Assembly: GCF_030247195.1 (NCBI RefSeq)
Contig: NC_080671.1
Coordinates: forward strand, 3,748,501 to 3,812,500
DNA: 64,000 nt
Source of the DNA: Topomyia yanbarensis
Lineage: Eukaryota > Arthropoda > Insecta > Diptera > Culicidae
Reading direction: 5' to 3'
A model generated the notes under the pieces. It ran no database searches. It was not told the DNA's origin and saw only the letters and a program-made list of their open reading frames with translations. The position numbers and the translations under genes are program-made. Shown here in pieces: positions 22,277 through 33,460 of the stretch (positions within the stretch are counted from its first letter, which is position 1; each line of letters opens with the position of its first letter).

Positions 22277-22479
22277 GGTTGGACAGAAAATGGGCAGAAA
22301 TCGAAAACAAAAAAGGCAGTTTTTGTTCCACACCTTGTGTAAGATCTTCATAAAAATCATTCAGCTTATGTAGAATGTTGTTGCAGTATACTGCTGATTA
22401 ATTTTTATGAAGATCTAACACACGGTATGGAAGAAAACTGCTTTTTTCGTTTTCGGTTTTGCCCATTCTCTGTTCAACC
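22277..22479. mobile_element. TTAA-flanked palindromic MITE
   Basis: Left end GGTTGGACAGAAAATGGGC and right end GCCCATTCTCTGTTCAACC are inverted, as are AAGATCTTCATAAAAATCA and TTTTTATGAAGATCT further in (arms of about 90 bp). TTAA lies at 22273-22276 and 22480-22483. TTAA is the piggyBac target, so a piggyBac-mobilised MITE is possible; alternatively TTAA is part of the inverted repeat. 203 bp, non-coding. Confidence 0.65.
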
Positions 22480-22852
22480 TTAAATAATTGGTGTACGGCC
22501 CGTAAAATACGCCTAGCAAAAGAAATGTATATTCTGCCATGAGTGCATAGAAACAAATCATCGCAGCACACTGGTACAAATCTTAGGAGACAAGCACGAG
22601 CACGTCGCGATGTACCGTCTCATGCGCTGTCTCATGAGACAAATTCGCTCGAACCGCGCTCTAGGTCCAATGCGATGCAAAAAATATAACTGTACGTACA
22701 TTAAATTTCTATGCGCTTGCTATATGGTCGCGCTCAAAAAAATTCTCATCTTTTGTGATACCTCTCCTGCTCTTGGAAAAAACATGCAGCACAAAACTGT
22801 TTGCTGCGATCTCTCTGTCGCATTTGCGGACTCATGAGTAGTTGGGAAGACT

Positions 22853-23110
22853 GGTTGGCTCCTTCCGGAACCCTTTGTTTCAGTCAGTGAAAATTCCGGT
22901 TTGTGAGCAAATGCGTTCAGTATAAATCGAGGAGTATAAGAACTTATTTTCAATCAGTCTCATGACGAGCCTTTCGCCGGAACTACTCTTCCTAACTTTC
23001 TTCTTTTGAACGGGGTTCGTCTACCTGATCGCCTTTTTATGCCTCAGGGCATGCCGTCATTGCGAACAATTGGGCCATACTGCTACCCAATGTAGAAACG
23101 TAGAAACCAC
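22853..23110 (+). pseudogene. Jockey-type gag, 3' part (split by insertion)
   Basis: Continues the gag begun at 17337. The DNA from TTCCGGAACCCTTTG through CAGTCAGTGAAAATTC, CGAGGAGTA and GAGCCTTTCGCCGGA aligns, in order, with the minus-strand copy at 61690-61890. After that TTTATGCCTCAGGGCATG and GGGCCATACTGCTACCCA correspond to the start of the zinc-knuckle region in that copy (WGHTATHY). The first knuckle is already damaged, and the rest is lost by about 23110. Confidence 0.55.
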
Positions 23111-23524
23111 GACTAATTACTACGCTCCCTTGTCCACTTAAGAAATTCTCCCAGTGGAAGCATACAAGGTTTTGACTGGCTTGATTATCGACACTGCGAT
23201 TAAAGGTCAGACGAAACGAGATCCAGCACAAACAGCAGTGAACGGTTTTCCATTTCGTGGTGGGTAGAGAGCACTCGGAATTGTACGCGAACTTTTTGAA
23301 TGTCAGATCGCTTGATTTTTTCCTAATATATTCAACTTTGAAACGCAGATGAAAAACTTAATGAATGGTGAAAATGTAGTTTGTCGACGGATTAACGAGA
23401 AAAATAATGTTTCATTTGGTGGCTAGGTTCTACGTTGTGTATTCCACTCAATCGTTGATCGGAATACACAGAACAAAGAATCCTTTTTCGGCGATATCAG
23501 CATTCCATATAGACCGGCACTGAA
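23111..23524. other. No gene recognised
   Basis: Between the gag remnant and the next retroelement; nothing supported. Confidence 0.3.
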
Positions 23525-23559
23525 ACAATTGATACTTTTTTTTAATTTCGTTTATTCGA

Positions 23560-23592
23560 CACGGCTCATAGCGGTAGCTTAACGGAGCCGTG
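23560..23592 (-). promoter_or_regulatory. 3' terminal hairpin of ORF1-only element, copy 2
   Basis: CACGGCTC and GAGCCGTG form a perfect 8-bp stem with a 17-base loop. The loop is nearly identical to that in copy 1 (GTTAAGCTACCGCTAT on the coding strand). Likely recognised by the RT that mobilises the element; inferred. Confidence 0.55.
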
Positions 23593-23640
23593 GATCTTTC
23601 ATTTGTTTACAATATGTGCAAAATAAAAATAAAAGAGCAA

Positions 23641-24554
23641 ATATTATTGATACCCGTTGGATCTCGTGCGCGCAACTTTTTATTGCGAGCGGAGACCTTC
23701 TTTCGCGGCTCGCCTACTGCGTCATGGGGATCATTTAATTCTCTTCTGTCGTTAAAGGTGTCTTGATGCTCGCGATCAAATGTTCTTTCCTGCTTATTAC
23801 CCTTACGGGTGTAAATCTGTCATCATTGTTTTCATCTTCTTCGTCGATATTGCTTACAGTGGGTTTTGGGGTGCTGGATGCTGCTTTTGCAGTTGTCAAT
23901 ATGGACTGAACAGCTGCCACAAATTTTGCAACTGTTTGTGGTTCGGGTATTGGTATTGAAAACTCATTTTTGGGTTGGTTTTCCGTGGATTCGTTGGCAA
24001 TCGGTTGAGATGGCAATGGTTTGCCCCTCATGGGTGCATAACGTAGTTTGATTAATAGTAGCTTCGCGGGTTTTAAGTTTTATAGTCAAATGGGAGGGGA
24101 TGGGTCTTTCGATCCGCATCCTCACCACAAGAACACCGTTAGGTGTACCCGGGAAAAAATTTCTCCAAGTATCAGGTGTAACGGATTCTACTTCTCCGTA
24201 TTGCGACATGTATTCTGCAACTAGATCAGGAGGGGTACGTGGTGATAGGTCATGTAGCTTTACATCTACATAGTCTTTTTCTACACGGGAATCTTAATTC
24301 CAACTTTATCACTTTCAGCCACGTGCTTCAATTTGTTCTGCAAAACGAAACGTTCAGCTTTGGCTAACGTGTTGAATGATATGATTGCTACATTGCCAAG
24401 ATGATGATACTGGAGATACATAACCTCCTTGAGCCTGCATCTTCACGCTCAGCAGGTATTCCACTTCACTAAAACTCAATCGAATTGAACAGAATTTAAA
24501 GTCAACGACCGCTGTGTTGGGTCGGAGCAGAGTTTTTTCGTCAACTTTAATCAT
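23641..24554 (-). pseudogene. Gag-like ORF1 of copy 2, frameshifted
   Basis: Homologous to the 273-aa ORF1 at 2833. The start MIKVDEKTLLRPNTAVVDF lies at 24554; DTWRNFFPGTPNGVLVVRM at about 24120-24175; FSIPIPEPQTVAKFVAAVQS at 23900-23960; GEPRKKVSARNKKLRARDPT at about 23665-23725. It keeps a piece (FPGTPNGV) that copy 1 has lost, so the copies have decayed independently. The zinc knuckle is deleted here. At least three frameshifts. Confidence 0.7.
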
Positions 24555-24734
24555 GACGGCAAGAATAAATTAAATGTTTTCTTTGTTCTCGAGACAATGC
24601 ACACTAGATCGAGAGGTTGCTAATTGTTGTTCACTTGGTTCGATTGTACGTCTGACTTGGGCAGAAGTAGAAAGTAGACTGACAATTGATACTTTAGTTA
24701 AACAAAAGGATAACACAAATTTATCTCACAGCAA

Positions 24735-24990
24735 AGATGCTCGTGCTAAACATTGTAGTGCGCATATTACTGTAGCGTTCGTTAGATGATGACAGCTAAG
24801 CATCCCTTCTATGCTAATTATTATGACAGTTGTGATGAGTGTGATCATAAAAGAGGCTGTGCTGCATACATTCTCCCCACAAAACTGATGGTTTTATATT
24901 TACCCATTAACGACCATGTCCACATCGTTACAGTTCCAAGGATGCTCTCCATTCGATGGAGCATGGAAATCACTCCTTGCATTTTCTGGG
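24735..24990 (+). repeat. Unclassified repeat shared with 60.05-60.24 kb
   Basis: GATGCTCGTGCTAAACATTG, GTGCGCATAT, TATTATGACA, TGCATACATTCTCCCC, AAACTGATGGTTT and TCCATTCGATGGAGC appear in the same order, inverted, at 60050-60240. In the 60-kb copy the minus strand is open for 113 codons. Possibly part of a retroelement ORF or 5' region; family not identified. Confidence 0.5.
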
Positions 24991-25059
24991 GAAAACATGA
25001 GAGTTCATTAGTACTTTATCTGAAAAATCATATCAGATTACCTTAGTTTGAATTCTTTT

Positions 25060-25420
25060 GCATTGCTCCATTCCGGGTAATGAGAAGGCGGACACTTAGA
25101 TTAGAGTGGTAATGAGAAAAGGCAAACAGTTAGGCATTAGAAGGTGATATTCATGAAAGATCGCGTAGCTTCAATGAGTTTTCCAGTATTTCTTATCAGA
25201 GGGCGCTCAAAAATTGGCAAATTTCGTGGAACAATAGAAGTTTAGGAATTCCAAAAGCACAAACAAGCCTTGGTTCAAGGCGATGGATAAGGATGATATC
25301 TCGGGTCATGTCCAGTCATTATACGTTGGATGAGCATCTCCGGTGTAGTGGGATCGTCGCGTTCCACACGTACACTGCATAGAGACAGTTCAAACGCATT
25401 CGCTTCGCTAACCGCTATCG
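25060..25420 (+). pseudogene. RNase H C-terminal fragment of a LINE
   Basis: CATTCCGGGTAATGAGAAGG reads IPGNEKADT, the last RNase H motif. Later blocks (AFNEFF-like, RALKNWQ, NHYTLDAHL-like around 25290-25340 from the MSSHYTLDEHL reading) match the tail that follows RNase H in mosquito LINEs. Many stops. It is a 3' fragment only; the upstream RT is absent, and a different LINE begins at about 25440. Confidence 0.5.
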
Positions 25421-25479
25421 CATCGTACACCGCGTAAGCATGTCATCGGCCTTACTGTTACAGTTGCTTACAACAAGAC

Positions 25480-27311
25480 AGGTATGAAGTTCTCGAAATT
25501 TGGCACACATCCATTGAAAATTCGTTACATTACTTCTAGCGACAGATATAAATGTTTGAACAAACGTCTCTCTCGTATACACGACCAACGTACTCAAAAC
25601 CACCTAAAGGCCCATCCAAAAACCTTTTGGGATTATATAAATAAGGGGGGGCAGTTATTACTACATGTAGAAATCTTCAAAAATCCTGCATCGTCGGTCC
25701 AGATGGAGTTCCCGCCGATTGTCCTAAAACAATGCTCTGCTAGTCTCGGTATACGTATATCGTACCTCTTTAACGACTCTCTGCGATCAAGGGTTTTGCC
25801 TGACTGTTGGAAGCGATCCTTTGTTTCCCCGCTTTTCAAAAAAGGACGTAAACGCGACTTGCGCAATTATCGCAACATTGCAACCTTGTGCGCTACATCC
25901 AAACTATTCGAGTCAATCAAAACTAGCTGAAGAACAACATGGATTCATTCCTAAGCGATATACCAATACAAACTTAGTTTCATAGACATCTTACATAACT
26001 CATGCACTTCAACGAACACATCAAGTTAACGCACTACTTACTGCAGCTTTCGACAAGATCAACAACCGTATAGCTGGTGCCAAGCTCGAACAGTTCGCTT
26101 TCAATGGAGCTCTTCTTAGTTGGTTACGTTCTTACCTATTTGGTCATCAAATGAGCGTTAAAATAGGAGAAACTATTTCCCTACCATTTGCTGGTACCTC
26201 CGGAGTTCCACAGGGCAGCCACCTGGGACCAATTATCTTCCTGTTACGCATGAACGATGCCCACACTTCACTCAAATGTGTTTCCTGCTATTCACCACCG
26301 TAAAATATCTTGATGATGCAAGACTTCTTCAATGCGATCTGAAATATTTCACCTATGGTGTACCAAAAATGAGTTGGTTTTGAATACATCTAAGTGGTCA
26401 GTAATATCGCAATTATTTTCAATTATGAAATCGAAGATCAATTATTTTCAATTATGAACTTTATGGCAATTATCTTCGGAGAGACACTTCTGTAAAGGAT
26501 CTAGGCGTAGTTGTTGACTCAGAGTAAACATTTTTCTTTGGTACAGCCAATTATCTAAAAAACGCTCTCTAGTACGCCCGATATTAGAATATGCAGCAGT
26601 GGTCTGGGAACCATTCTAGAAAAATAGCATCAGCTGAATCTAGACAGTTCAACGCAAGTTTCACGATTTGCCTTGCGCTATCTCCGCTGGATTGACCCGA
26701 TAACTTTGCCCGCTAATGAAGGCAGGTGTAAATTGATCGTTCTAACCCAGTTACCGTCGCAATATCGCAAAGGCTTTGTTTGTCTCCGATATTATTCAAG
26801 GTAATATCGACTGCTCTACATTACTTCAACAACTAAACTTCAACATTCATCGTCGTGTTTTACGATCCCATACTTTCTGCCGCCTTCCTGCCAGATTAAA
26901 TTATGTTCATGACGAACCCATAACCAGTATGAGTCGTATGTTTAATCAACTCTCTGAAACTTTCGACTTTAATTTGTCCCGATCCACAAAAAAAAGTTTT
27001 TTGGAGTTATATCAACTGTCTAATTGCTTTCGTTCCTAAAATGTATGTATTATGTAGTACGTAGTATTTAATCAAGTTTTTCGTTTCGAGTTGTTATTAG
27101 ACTTAGTTATTAGGTACTGAACATTCTTGTATGTTCCATCATTGTATATTATTTATATTCTATGTATTGTATGGTAATTAGCTTTTTATCATTAGGGTTA
27201 GCATATTGCCTGTTGACAATGAAAAGATGAGAAGGTTTTATGCCTACTGGAGAAGAGGCAAAAATGAGCTTTAATCCAGTGGGCTTTTCCCTGCTCCACA
27301 AAAAAAAAACA
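25480..27311 (+). pseudogene. Degraded Jockey/CR1-group LINE: RT to 3' end
   Basis: The frame at 25484-25930 gives NHLKAHPKTFWDYINKGG, then FPPIVLKQCSASLGI, CWKRSFVSPLFKKGRKRDLR and NYRNIATLCATSKLFE, the pre-RT and RT motif 1-2 region; a segment between them is deleted. RT motifs continue in pieces (FDKINNRIAGAKLEQFAFNG near 26045-26105; SGVPQGSHLGPIIF near 26200-26240). The FADD box is not intact. The C-terminal frame at 26776-27036 (IDCSTLLQQLNFNIH, FNQLSETFDFNLSR) and the 3' end CCAGTGGGCTTTTCCCTGC plus an A run (27300-27311) complete it. Clade between Jockey and CR1 is uncertain. Confidence 0.65.
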
Positions 27312-27485
27312 AATAACAATGACTAACCCACATGGCATGCCTCGTGCATGCAAATAAGGCTATTAACGCGTGTCACAACTCACAAAAAGAGAAGGTGTTA
27401 GGCATAACACTTTGCTCTGAAAGAGTTTCGCATGAGCTGGGAAATTTGCAGGTTCCATATGAAACTCAATCGTCTCTATTCGATC

Positions 27486-27707
<222 letters not shown>

Positions 27708-27839
27708 CGATCATCTCGATGTCACCCTAGATGTGATCCTACATCTGCAAACTGGGAGCTCTTTTTGGAAAACTTGTCAACTAAATTTTTTCCAACAATT
27801 AGTCAGCTAGACAGCTTGTCCGCTTCGTACTACTAAATC

Positions 27840-28980
27840 AGTTGCTGGAGAGCTGAGCTTGAAAGAATGAAGAAGGATATGAGAAGAGCATGGAATGGTC
27901 GTAAGCGTGATGACTCCAGGGCTTTCAGGTCAGCTCATAGTGCATATAAGAATTGTTTTAGATGTGCAGAGCAGGCTGGCGGGCAACTAATGTCTCTGGT
28001 CTGAACGAGGTTAGCAGGTTAAATAAAATTCTCTCAAAATCGATAGGTTTTCGGATATAGCTCCATAAAAACCAGAGATGGAGTAGACGTGATGGACGAA
28101 AAATATGTTCTTAATTGTCTCTTCCACGAACAATTTCCAGGTTGTATCGATCCGGAGCTGAACAATGTTCACAGATCTCATTCTGGTGATTTGGACTCGT
28201 GGGCATTAGCACGCACATTGGTTACCACTGAATCGGTCAAGTGGGCAGTTGGCTGCTCAGCTCCATACAAATTGACTAGAAAAATGGAATCTTTCTCGCG
28301 CTACTGCTAAAGGGATCTGATATTTTCCAATATGCCTTGAAAAAGATTATACTTTCCAGTCTTGCTACTGGGTATATCCCGAAAGCATGGCGAGAAATAA
28401 CTGTTAGATTTATTCCCAAAGGGAAAGCTATGAAGAAGCTAAGACTTTGAGGCCTATCAGCTTAAGTTCTTCAGCGTCACATCAGAAACGTTAGTTTAGT
28501 TGAATATCCACCGCACAAAATGCATATCAGTGTGGGAAATCCACGATGACTCTGCTTCACGAGGTTGTTTACAACATTGAGAAGACCTTCTCACTCGCGC
28601 AATCTAGCTTGGAAGTATTCCTAGATATTGAACGTGTTTTTGACAATGTGTCCTTCCAATCTATTCTGAAAGCGACGCGCGGTCATGGAGTATTTGTATG
28701 TGTATCGAGTTGGATAAACGCAATGCTTAGTAATCGCATTCTTTACTCGCCACTACGACAGGCTGAGATGCGTATGTTGAGTATTTGCGGTTGTCCTCAG
28801 AATGGCGTTATGGAACTTGGTTGTCGACGGTTTGTTAAGGGAACTCAATCAGCTTGGATTTCCAACCTACGGGTTTGCTGACGATTACCAAATACTAATT
28901 ACTGCAACAAGCATTAAGAGCTGTCGAACAGTGATGCCAACAAGTTTAATTATAATTTAACTGTTTTAACTGATAATTAT
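27840..28980 (+). pseudogene. RT domain of the Loa/I-like LINE
   Basis: Successive frames hold the pre-RT linker (27860-27990), WALARTLVTTESVKWAVG (28200-28255, start of RT), GISRKHGEK-type motif 1 region, SVGKSTMTLLHEVVYNIEK (about 28530-28580), FLDIERVFDNVSFQSI (motif A, 28618-28665) and GFADDYQILI (motif C, about 28875-28905). The FADD box is intact but frameshifts at several places rule out function. Confidence 0.6.
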
Positions 28981-29161
28981 CAGTTAATCCAAACAAAACG
29001 AAAAAGCGAATAACACCCGGAGTTCATCCCTTGCAGTTTTTTTGATTCTGAACTACTGTGTGCAAATCAAGTCAAATACGTTGGAGTTATATTGGACTCC
29101 AAACTGAATTGGTCAACTCACATTAAGTTCAGAGTAAAAAAGCGTACATGGCCTTCGGGCA

Positions 29162-29870
29162 GTGATAACAAACTTTTGGAAAAACCTGTCTAGCTATAGG
29201 GAAAGACAACAACAAACTCAGGTGGTCTGTTACACTAACGGTTCTCTGATGGAGGGACATGCTGGTGCTGGTGTCTACTATCGTGAAATCAGATTGAAAC
29301 AGCCTCACTTGCTAGGTAGATACTGTACAGCTTTCCTAGCAGGCCTTTCTGCGCGATTACGCGTAGGGTATAATAGGTACTTTAACAGAGTTTTCCGGCA
29401 AACTTCTGCTCCGATAGACAGGCTACAATCAAGGCCCTTAGCTTGGACAAATCACGGTCCAAGCTAGTGATCGCATGCCGAGCTCAAATGGACGAACTAT
29501 GTATTGTCAACGCTATCTACCTTGTCTGGGTTACCGGACATTTCGGTATTACTGAAAATGATTGGGCTAACGAATCGGCCAGGCTAGGTGCAGCGGTTGA
29601 CTTCGTTGGTCCTGTGCCCGCCCTGCCAATTTCGATAAGTTGGAGAAGAGGAAAATCCGGTCCTGGGCTTTGTTCGAGCACCGCAAATCTACTACATTTT
29701 TCGAAATACCTGCCTTAACCGGCCACTGCGAACCTGATGCCACACTCATCTTCCGACCCGTCAGATTGAAGACGACGGCTCCACAATTCTTGCACAGCTT
29801 CCCCGGACACAAATTGCAAAAGAAGACTTCCCTCGTACACATGCATTCATACCAATGCATCCGTTTTGTA
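29162..29870 (+). pseudogene. RNase H domain and tail of the Loa/I-like LINE
   Basis: VCYTNGSLMEGHAGAGVY (29222-29280) is the first RNase H motif with the catalytic Asp changed to Asn. SRSKLVIACRAQMDELCIVN and VTGHFGITENDWANESARLG (29450-29590) hold the last motifs, again with the final Asp altered (DWANE for EWADE). PVPALPISISW and the HRKSTTFFE tail follow. RNase H of this copy would be inactive even without the frameshifts. Confidence 0.65.
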
Positions 29871-29900
29871 TGATGGTTAGCATTAAATTAAAATATGTAA

Positions 29901-32020
29901 GCGACAAACAATTTCTTATGAAATGTTTCGAATAAATTTGTATAATTATCCCTTCATTACTTCGTTTGTCGGGAATAGCTTGCTACCAGTCCAAAGAAGT
30001 GGACACTATGGGAAAAAAAAGAAACATAACGAGATGAAACTTACCGGGCAACTGAATGAGAAAGAAACCTGTTCAGAAAGAGATGCATAAGATGCAGAAA
30101 ACAACACTCACTACGATCAAGTATGATGTCATCTGTATCACATCACGTTCAACCAAACAACCAGTTTTTCATTTCAGTATGCAAAATCACTCTGGGCGGA
30201 ACCGTGACCGATGAAAGGCGTGGCTACCACAGGCTACCTATGGAAGCACGTCGAATGACGTAAAAATCCATAAATTATCGCAAGTTCTCGTCGGAGCATT
30301 TTCACACATCAATTAAAAAGTTAAATTTACTTAAAGTTGTATCTATCCAACAAACGCTCCCTTATCTTGCAAATTCTATCAATTCAAATTTAAATTCATT
30401 TCTTCGTCACTGCCTGCATTTCTCATGCCACTCAGTCACCCGAAGCAACGCTTACCGCAATGCATTTCTGTCAGCCGGATCTCACAACCGCAAAACGGGC
30501 GACCGAGCGCCTCATCAAAGTTATTAAGCGCTAAATAGAGCCATCTGAAGTGTGCATAAATTTTCTCAGAATGTGTATTGATAGAATCTAAATAAGCGCT
30601 GCAGTGTGCTGTTTAAAGTTAAATTAAAACGAATAAATTTGCTAATTGCGGCGCTTCTTCGCTGAAGCGCCGCTGTACGGACGCTGACATAACAGCAACC
30701 TTCGCAATGTTCGAATTGACAACCACGGATATGTTATCTATACGTGCAGGAACGAACCGAACAATACAATTTCGCACAATCCGTGTGAAAAAAGGGATTC
30801 CGGGCAATCGAAATAATTGAGGTTATCGTTCACCCTCGATCTTACGGTTTGATCGGGTGCAATCATTTGCATGTAGCAACAAAACTGCCATACTGCACCC
30901 ACGGACTGCAACACTCTGGTGTATTGTTGCTGCATGGGATTGTTGGTGAGGATTATCTGCACAAAGTAACATAAACGATATCATTAATTAGTTTTCCATT
31001 CTCTTTTGCACCGCAGCATCCATTCAGTACTACAGCGAACTGAGCAGTAGGCACTGGCAATCAGAATCAATATTTCACCATGAATCGATATATGTGAGGT
31101 TCGTACAATGCCATCGTTCGCGTCTCGCCTACTGTGCGAACGCGAGAAAAAAAAAACAATGGGGTATTCGTTTTCCGTTTCGGTGCATCCCCCCATCCAG
31201 GTGTGCAGTCGTGCTAAGATCGCTACATTTATCGAGAAAGCAAAAACTGGCGACTTTAATTGCCATTTACGACAGAGCAGAGTAGCAGCACGCGATCCTG
31301 GTCTGGCAGAACTGGACACCCATTGACTGGTAGTTCGAGGTTTCCCATTCATAAATGTTTCAGGTGGCTGGGTTACTGACCATGTACCAGTCGTGTAGTT
31401 CTGTACTGTCAATTTTCATCCAATTGTACTTTGTGTAGCTAGGAAGAAATTGTTAAGTGTTGATCACCAAAATATTTGTTTCGAAACAAGCTATCGACTC
31501 CTCGATTGTGATTCGTTCCGTTTCCCGCGTTCACGACTATCCGACAATATGAGCAACAAAAATTGTGCCGAAAATTACTGTGTCGGATGAGTTTTGTGCG
31601 GCAATAGCCGAGAAAATCCAATTACAGTGAATGGCAATATGGTAAATAAACCCCCATCAAATCAGCATTGAATGTGCCGCTGTGTTTGCTAGAAAATTGC
31701 TGAAAAAGTCAAACCGATTCCGTCGGTCGTAGATGCAAAAGAAGAAATGGCTTTCCATAATCCATTGTCATATATTGATATTTGGTATAACGATGAATCG
31801 ATTTAAGAGGTTTATCGAAGCAAAAAAGAAATGTGAAAATGTTTGCCAAGAATTTTATTCCCTTGATAGCATCTCAATGATACACGATAAACCGATTTAA
31901 TTATAATTATCAAAACATACGGATACCAGATAACAGAAACAGCTATCAAGTTTACCCCAGAAATAACCAGTTTTCAGATTTTTGTGTATTTATTATATTT
32001 ATATGCGTCATTTTCTGTAT
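29901..32020. other. No gene recognised
   Basis: About 2.1 kb without recognised elements, slightly richer in GC near 30.6-31.4 kb. A strong hairpin lies at 30648-30673. May be host intergenic sequence. Confidence 0.3.
30648..30673. repeat. Strong GC-rich hairpin
   Basis: GCGGCGCTTC and GAAGCGCCGC pair perfectly around TTCGCT. No T run follows, and terminators of this kind are not used by insect RNA polymerase II, so function is unknown. Confidence 0.6.
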
Positions 32021-32023
32021 ATA

Positions 32024-33460
32024 ACGGGTGTTCAATAAAAAATGAGAATGATTTCTATACCTTTCTTTAATTAAAGTAAAAAACGTAATTTTTTTTTTCT
32101 GCAAGAGAATTGCTCTCTAGACTCCCTAGAAATTTTAATTTAAAATTCGTTCACCACCAATCGAGCTTATTCCTTTATCTATAATTGGTTAACATTTTTT
32201 TAATAAAAACAATTGATAAATGCATTTTTTCTAGCAATTAGTACTAAATAAATTTAAATTATTATGACCTTCCTGCAAAGCTACGATGGGACCCTTAAAA
32301 GGATTCTCTTCCGCTGGGTACTCGCCGTAGCTTCTTGTCAAATTTTGTGTTTTGTCGGTCTCGTATTGTTTTTTTGTTCTCAGCGTTTCCGCGATTCGTA
32401 ACTTTGTTTTGTTGTGCTGACCTTTTTTTTGTACGCTGAGAACTGATGTGTCCACTACCAGGGGGCTCCGTTTGTGAGCTTTTTGGTGTGGGGGTAAGAG
32501 GCGGGCTATTAAAAAAATATATATAAAAAAAATGAGTGGGATGTTTCTTTTCGCTCGGGTGCTGCCAGTTCAATCGAAGATGGCGTCGAAACAGCAAGCA
32601 CTCAGCGAGTGTGTTGTACGGATTTACGAAACGCATGGTCTTCGTGGAAAAAAATTACGGTAGACCACTTTCGAGACGAAACGTGCCCGTGAGTACAGTT
32701 TACCGGATCCCTGACCGTGAAGCGAAAGGCCGGTAATGGCCGTCCGGCGAAGACAATGGCGAAGAGGAAGAAGGAAGCGTTGAAAAAAACTGTTCGACAA
32801 CAAGGACGGAACGAGTTTGCGTGACGCCGGCCAAAAATATCACTGCTCCCATACTTTTATTCACCGAGCCCTCAAGATGGAGGACATCATCTGTCGGAAA
32901 AAGACTCGGTCCCCCGAGTACACGTACGAGCAGATAGCGATCGTGAAATCGCAGTGCCGCAGAACTACCGCGGGATGTTGCTGGACGTGCTGGACGACAA
33001 AAATTACTTTTCGCTCTCAAAGACTCCCATTCCAGGAAATGACAGCTACTATTCCAGCGACAAGTCGGCCACACCCCCCGAAGTAAAATATAAGTTTAAG
33101 TATAAATTTGAAAAAAGTTATCCTGTACATCGCCACATCGGACAGAGGGATATCAAAGCCGTGGTTCAAGCCATTCGGTCTGGCCATCAAGCAATAAGTG
33201 TACCAGGAGGAGCGTCTTGAGAGAATTCTTCTGCCTTCCTTAAAGGAGTATCGTACAGATGGGAAGTACGTCTTCTGGCCGGACAAGGCGTTTTCCCATT
33301 ACACCAAGAAGACGCTGGAGTATCTTGAGCACAAAAAGATACCGTACAGGGAGGGAATTTCAATACACATTCCATACAAAACAGGATCTAGTCTATTTTC
33401 ATGCCACGACCGCTGTGGTATGCCTATTGCAGTAACTTATCTTTCCTTTAAGTAGGTGGT
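32024..33460 (+). mobile_element. Mariner-type transposon remnant, 3' truncated
   Basis: The left end ACGGGTGTTCAATAAAAAAT follows TA, as expected for an IS630/Tc1/mariner terminal repeat. The transposase pseudogene starts about 550 bp further. I see no matching right terminus before the next element, so the copy is truncated after about 33360. Confidence 0.65.
32580..33357 (+). pseudogene. Mariner transposase, frameshifted and truncated
   Basis: Starts MASKQQALSECVVRIYETHG with the helix-turn-helix region following in pieces. Further on: HRALKMEDIICRKKTRSPEY (about 32855-32915), VLDDKNYFSLSKTPIPGNDS with the first catalytic Asp (32985-33045), then GYQSRGSSHSVW-type readings equivalent to GISKPWFKPSGLAI, and YVFWPDKAFSHYTKKTLEYL with the second Asp (33265-33325). 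The third catalytic residue is lost, as the sequence diverges after KKIPYREG. At least four frameshifts. The relation to the DD37E mariner at 57.3 kb is distant. Confidence 0.7.

Larger units (their letters stand above)
17806..22852. mobile_element. 5,047-bp DNA transposon inserted in gag; 10-bp target duplication
   Basis: GGTTGGCTCC occurs at 17796-17805 and again at 22853-22862. Removing the segment between them restores colinearity with the other gag copy. The ends (17806-18090 and 22575-22852) are loosely inverted: CTAGCGCGGCGCGCTCGTCTCATG on the left against CTAGAGCGCGGTTCGAGCG then TCTCATGAG on the right, minus strand, plus TTTGTACTGGTGTG against TTTGTACCAGTGTG. Long weak inverted termini with a 9-10 bp duplication suggest a Mutator-like element, which is inference. 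No transposase remains. Nested inside are an I-type LINE and a TTAA MITE. Confidence 0.6.
23539..24681 (-). mobile_element. ORF1-only non-LTR retroelement, complete copy 2
   Basis: Minus-strand, 1,143 bp. It is bounded by a perfect 14-bp target duplication, ACAATTGATACTTT, at 23525-23538 and 24682-24695. It ends in an A-tail on its coding strand (the T run at 23536-23542) preceded by the hairpin at 23560-23592. This combination (target duplication, 3' A-tail) is the mark of LINE-type target-primed insertion. The element contains only ORF1, so this copy shows that the unit without endonuclease and RT really was mobilised as such or as a 5' start to 3' end deletion derivative. Confidence 0.8.

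Noticed and set aside
30984..31412. 142-aa minus-strand frame
   Set aside because: No recognisable domain and competing frames on the other strand; could be chance in GC-richer DNA.
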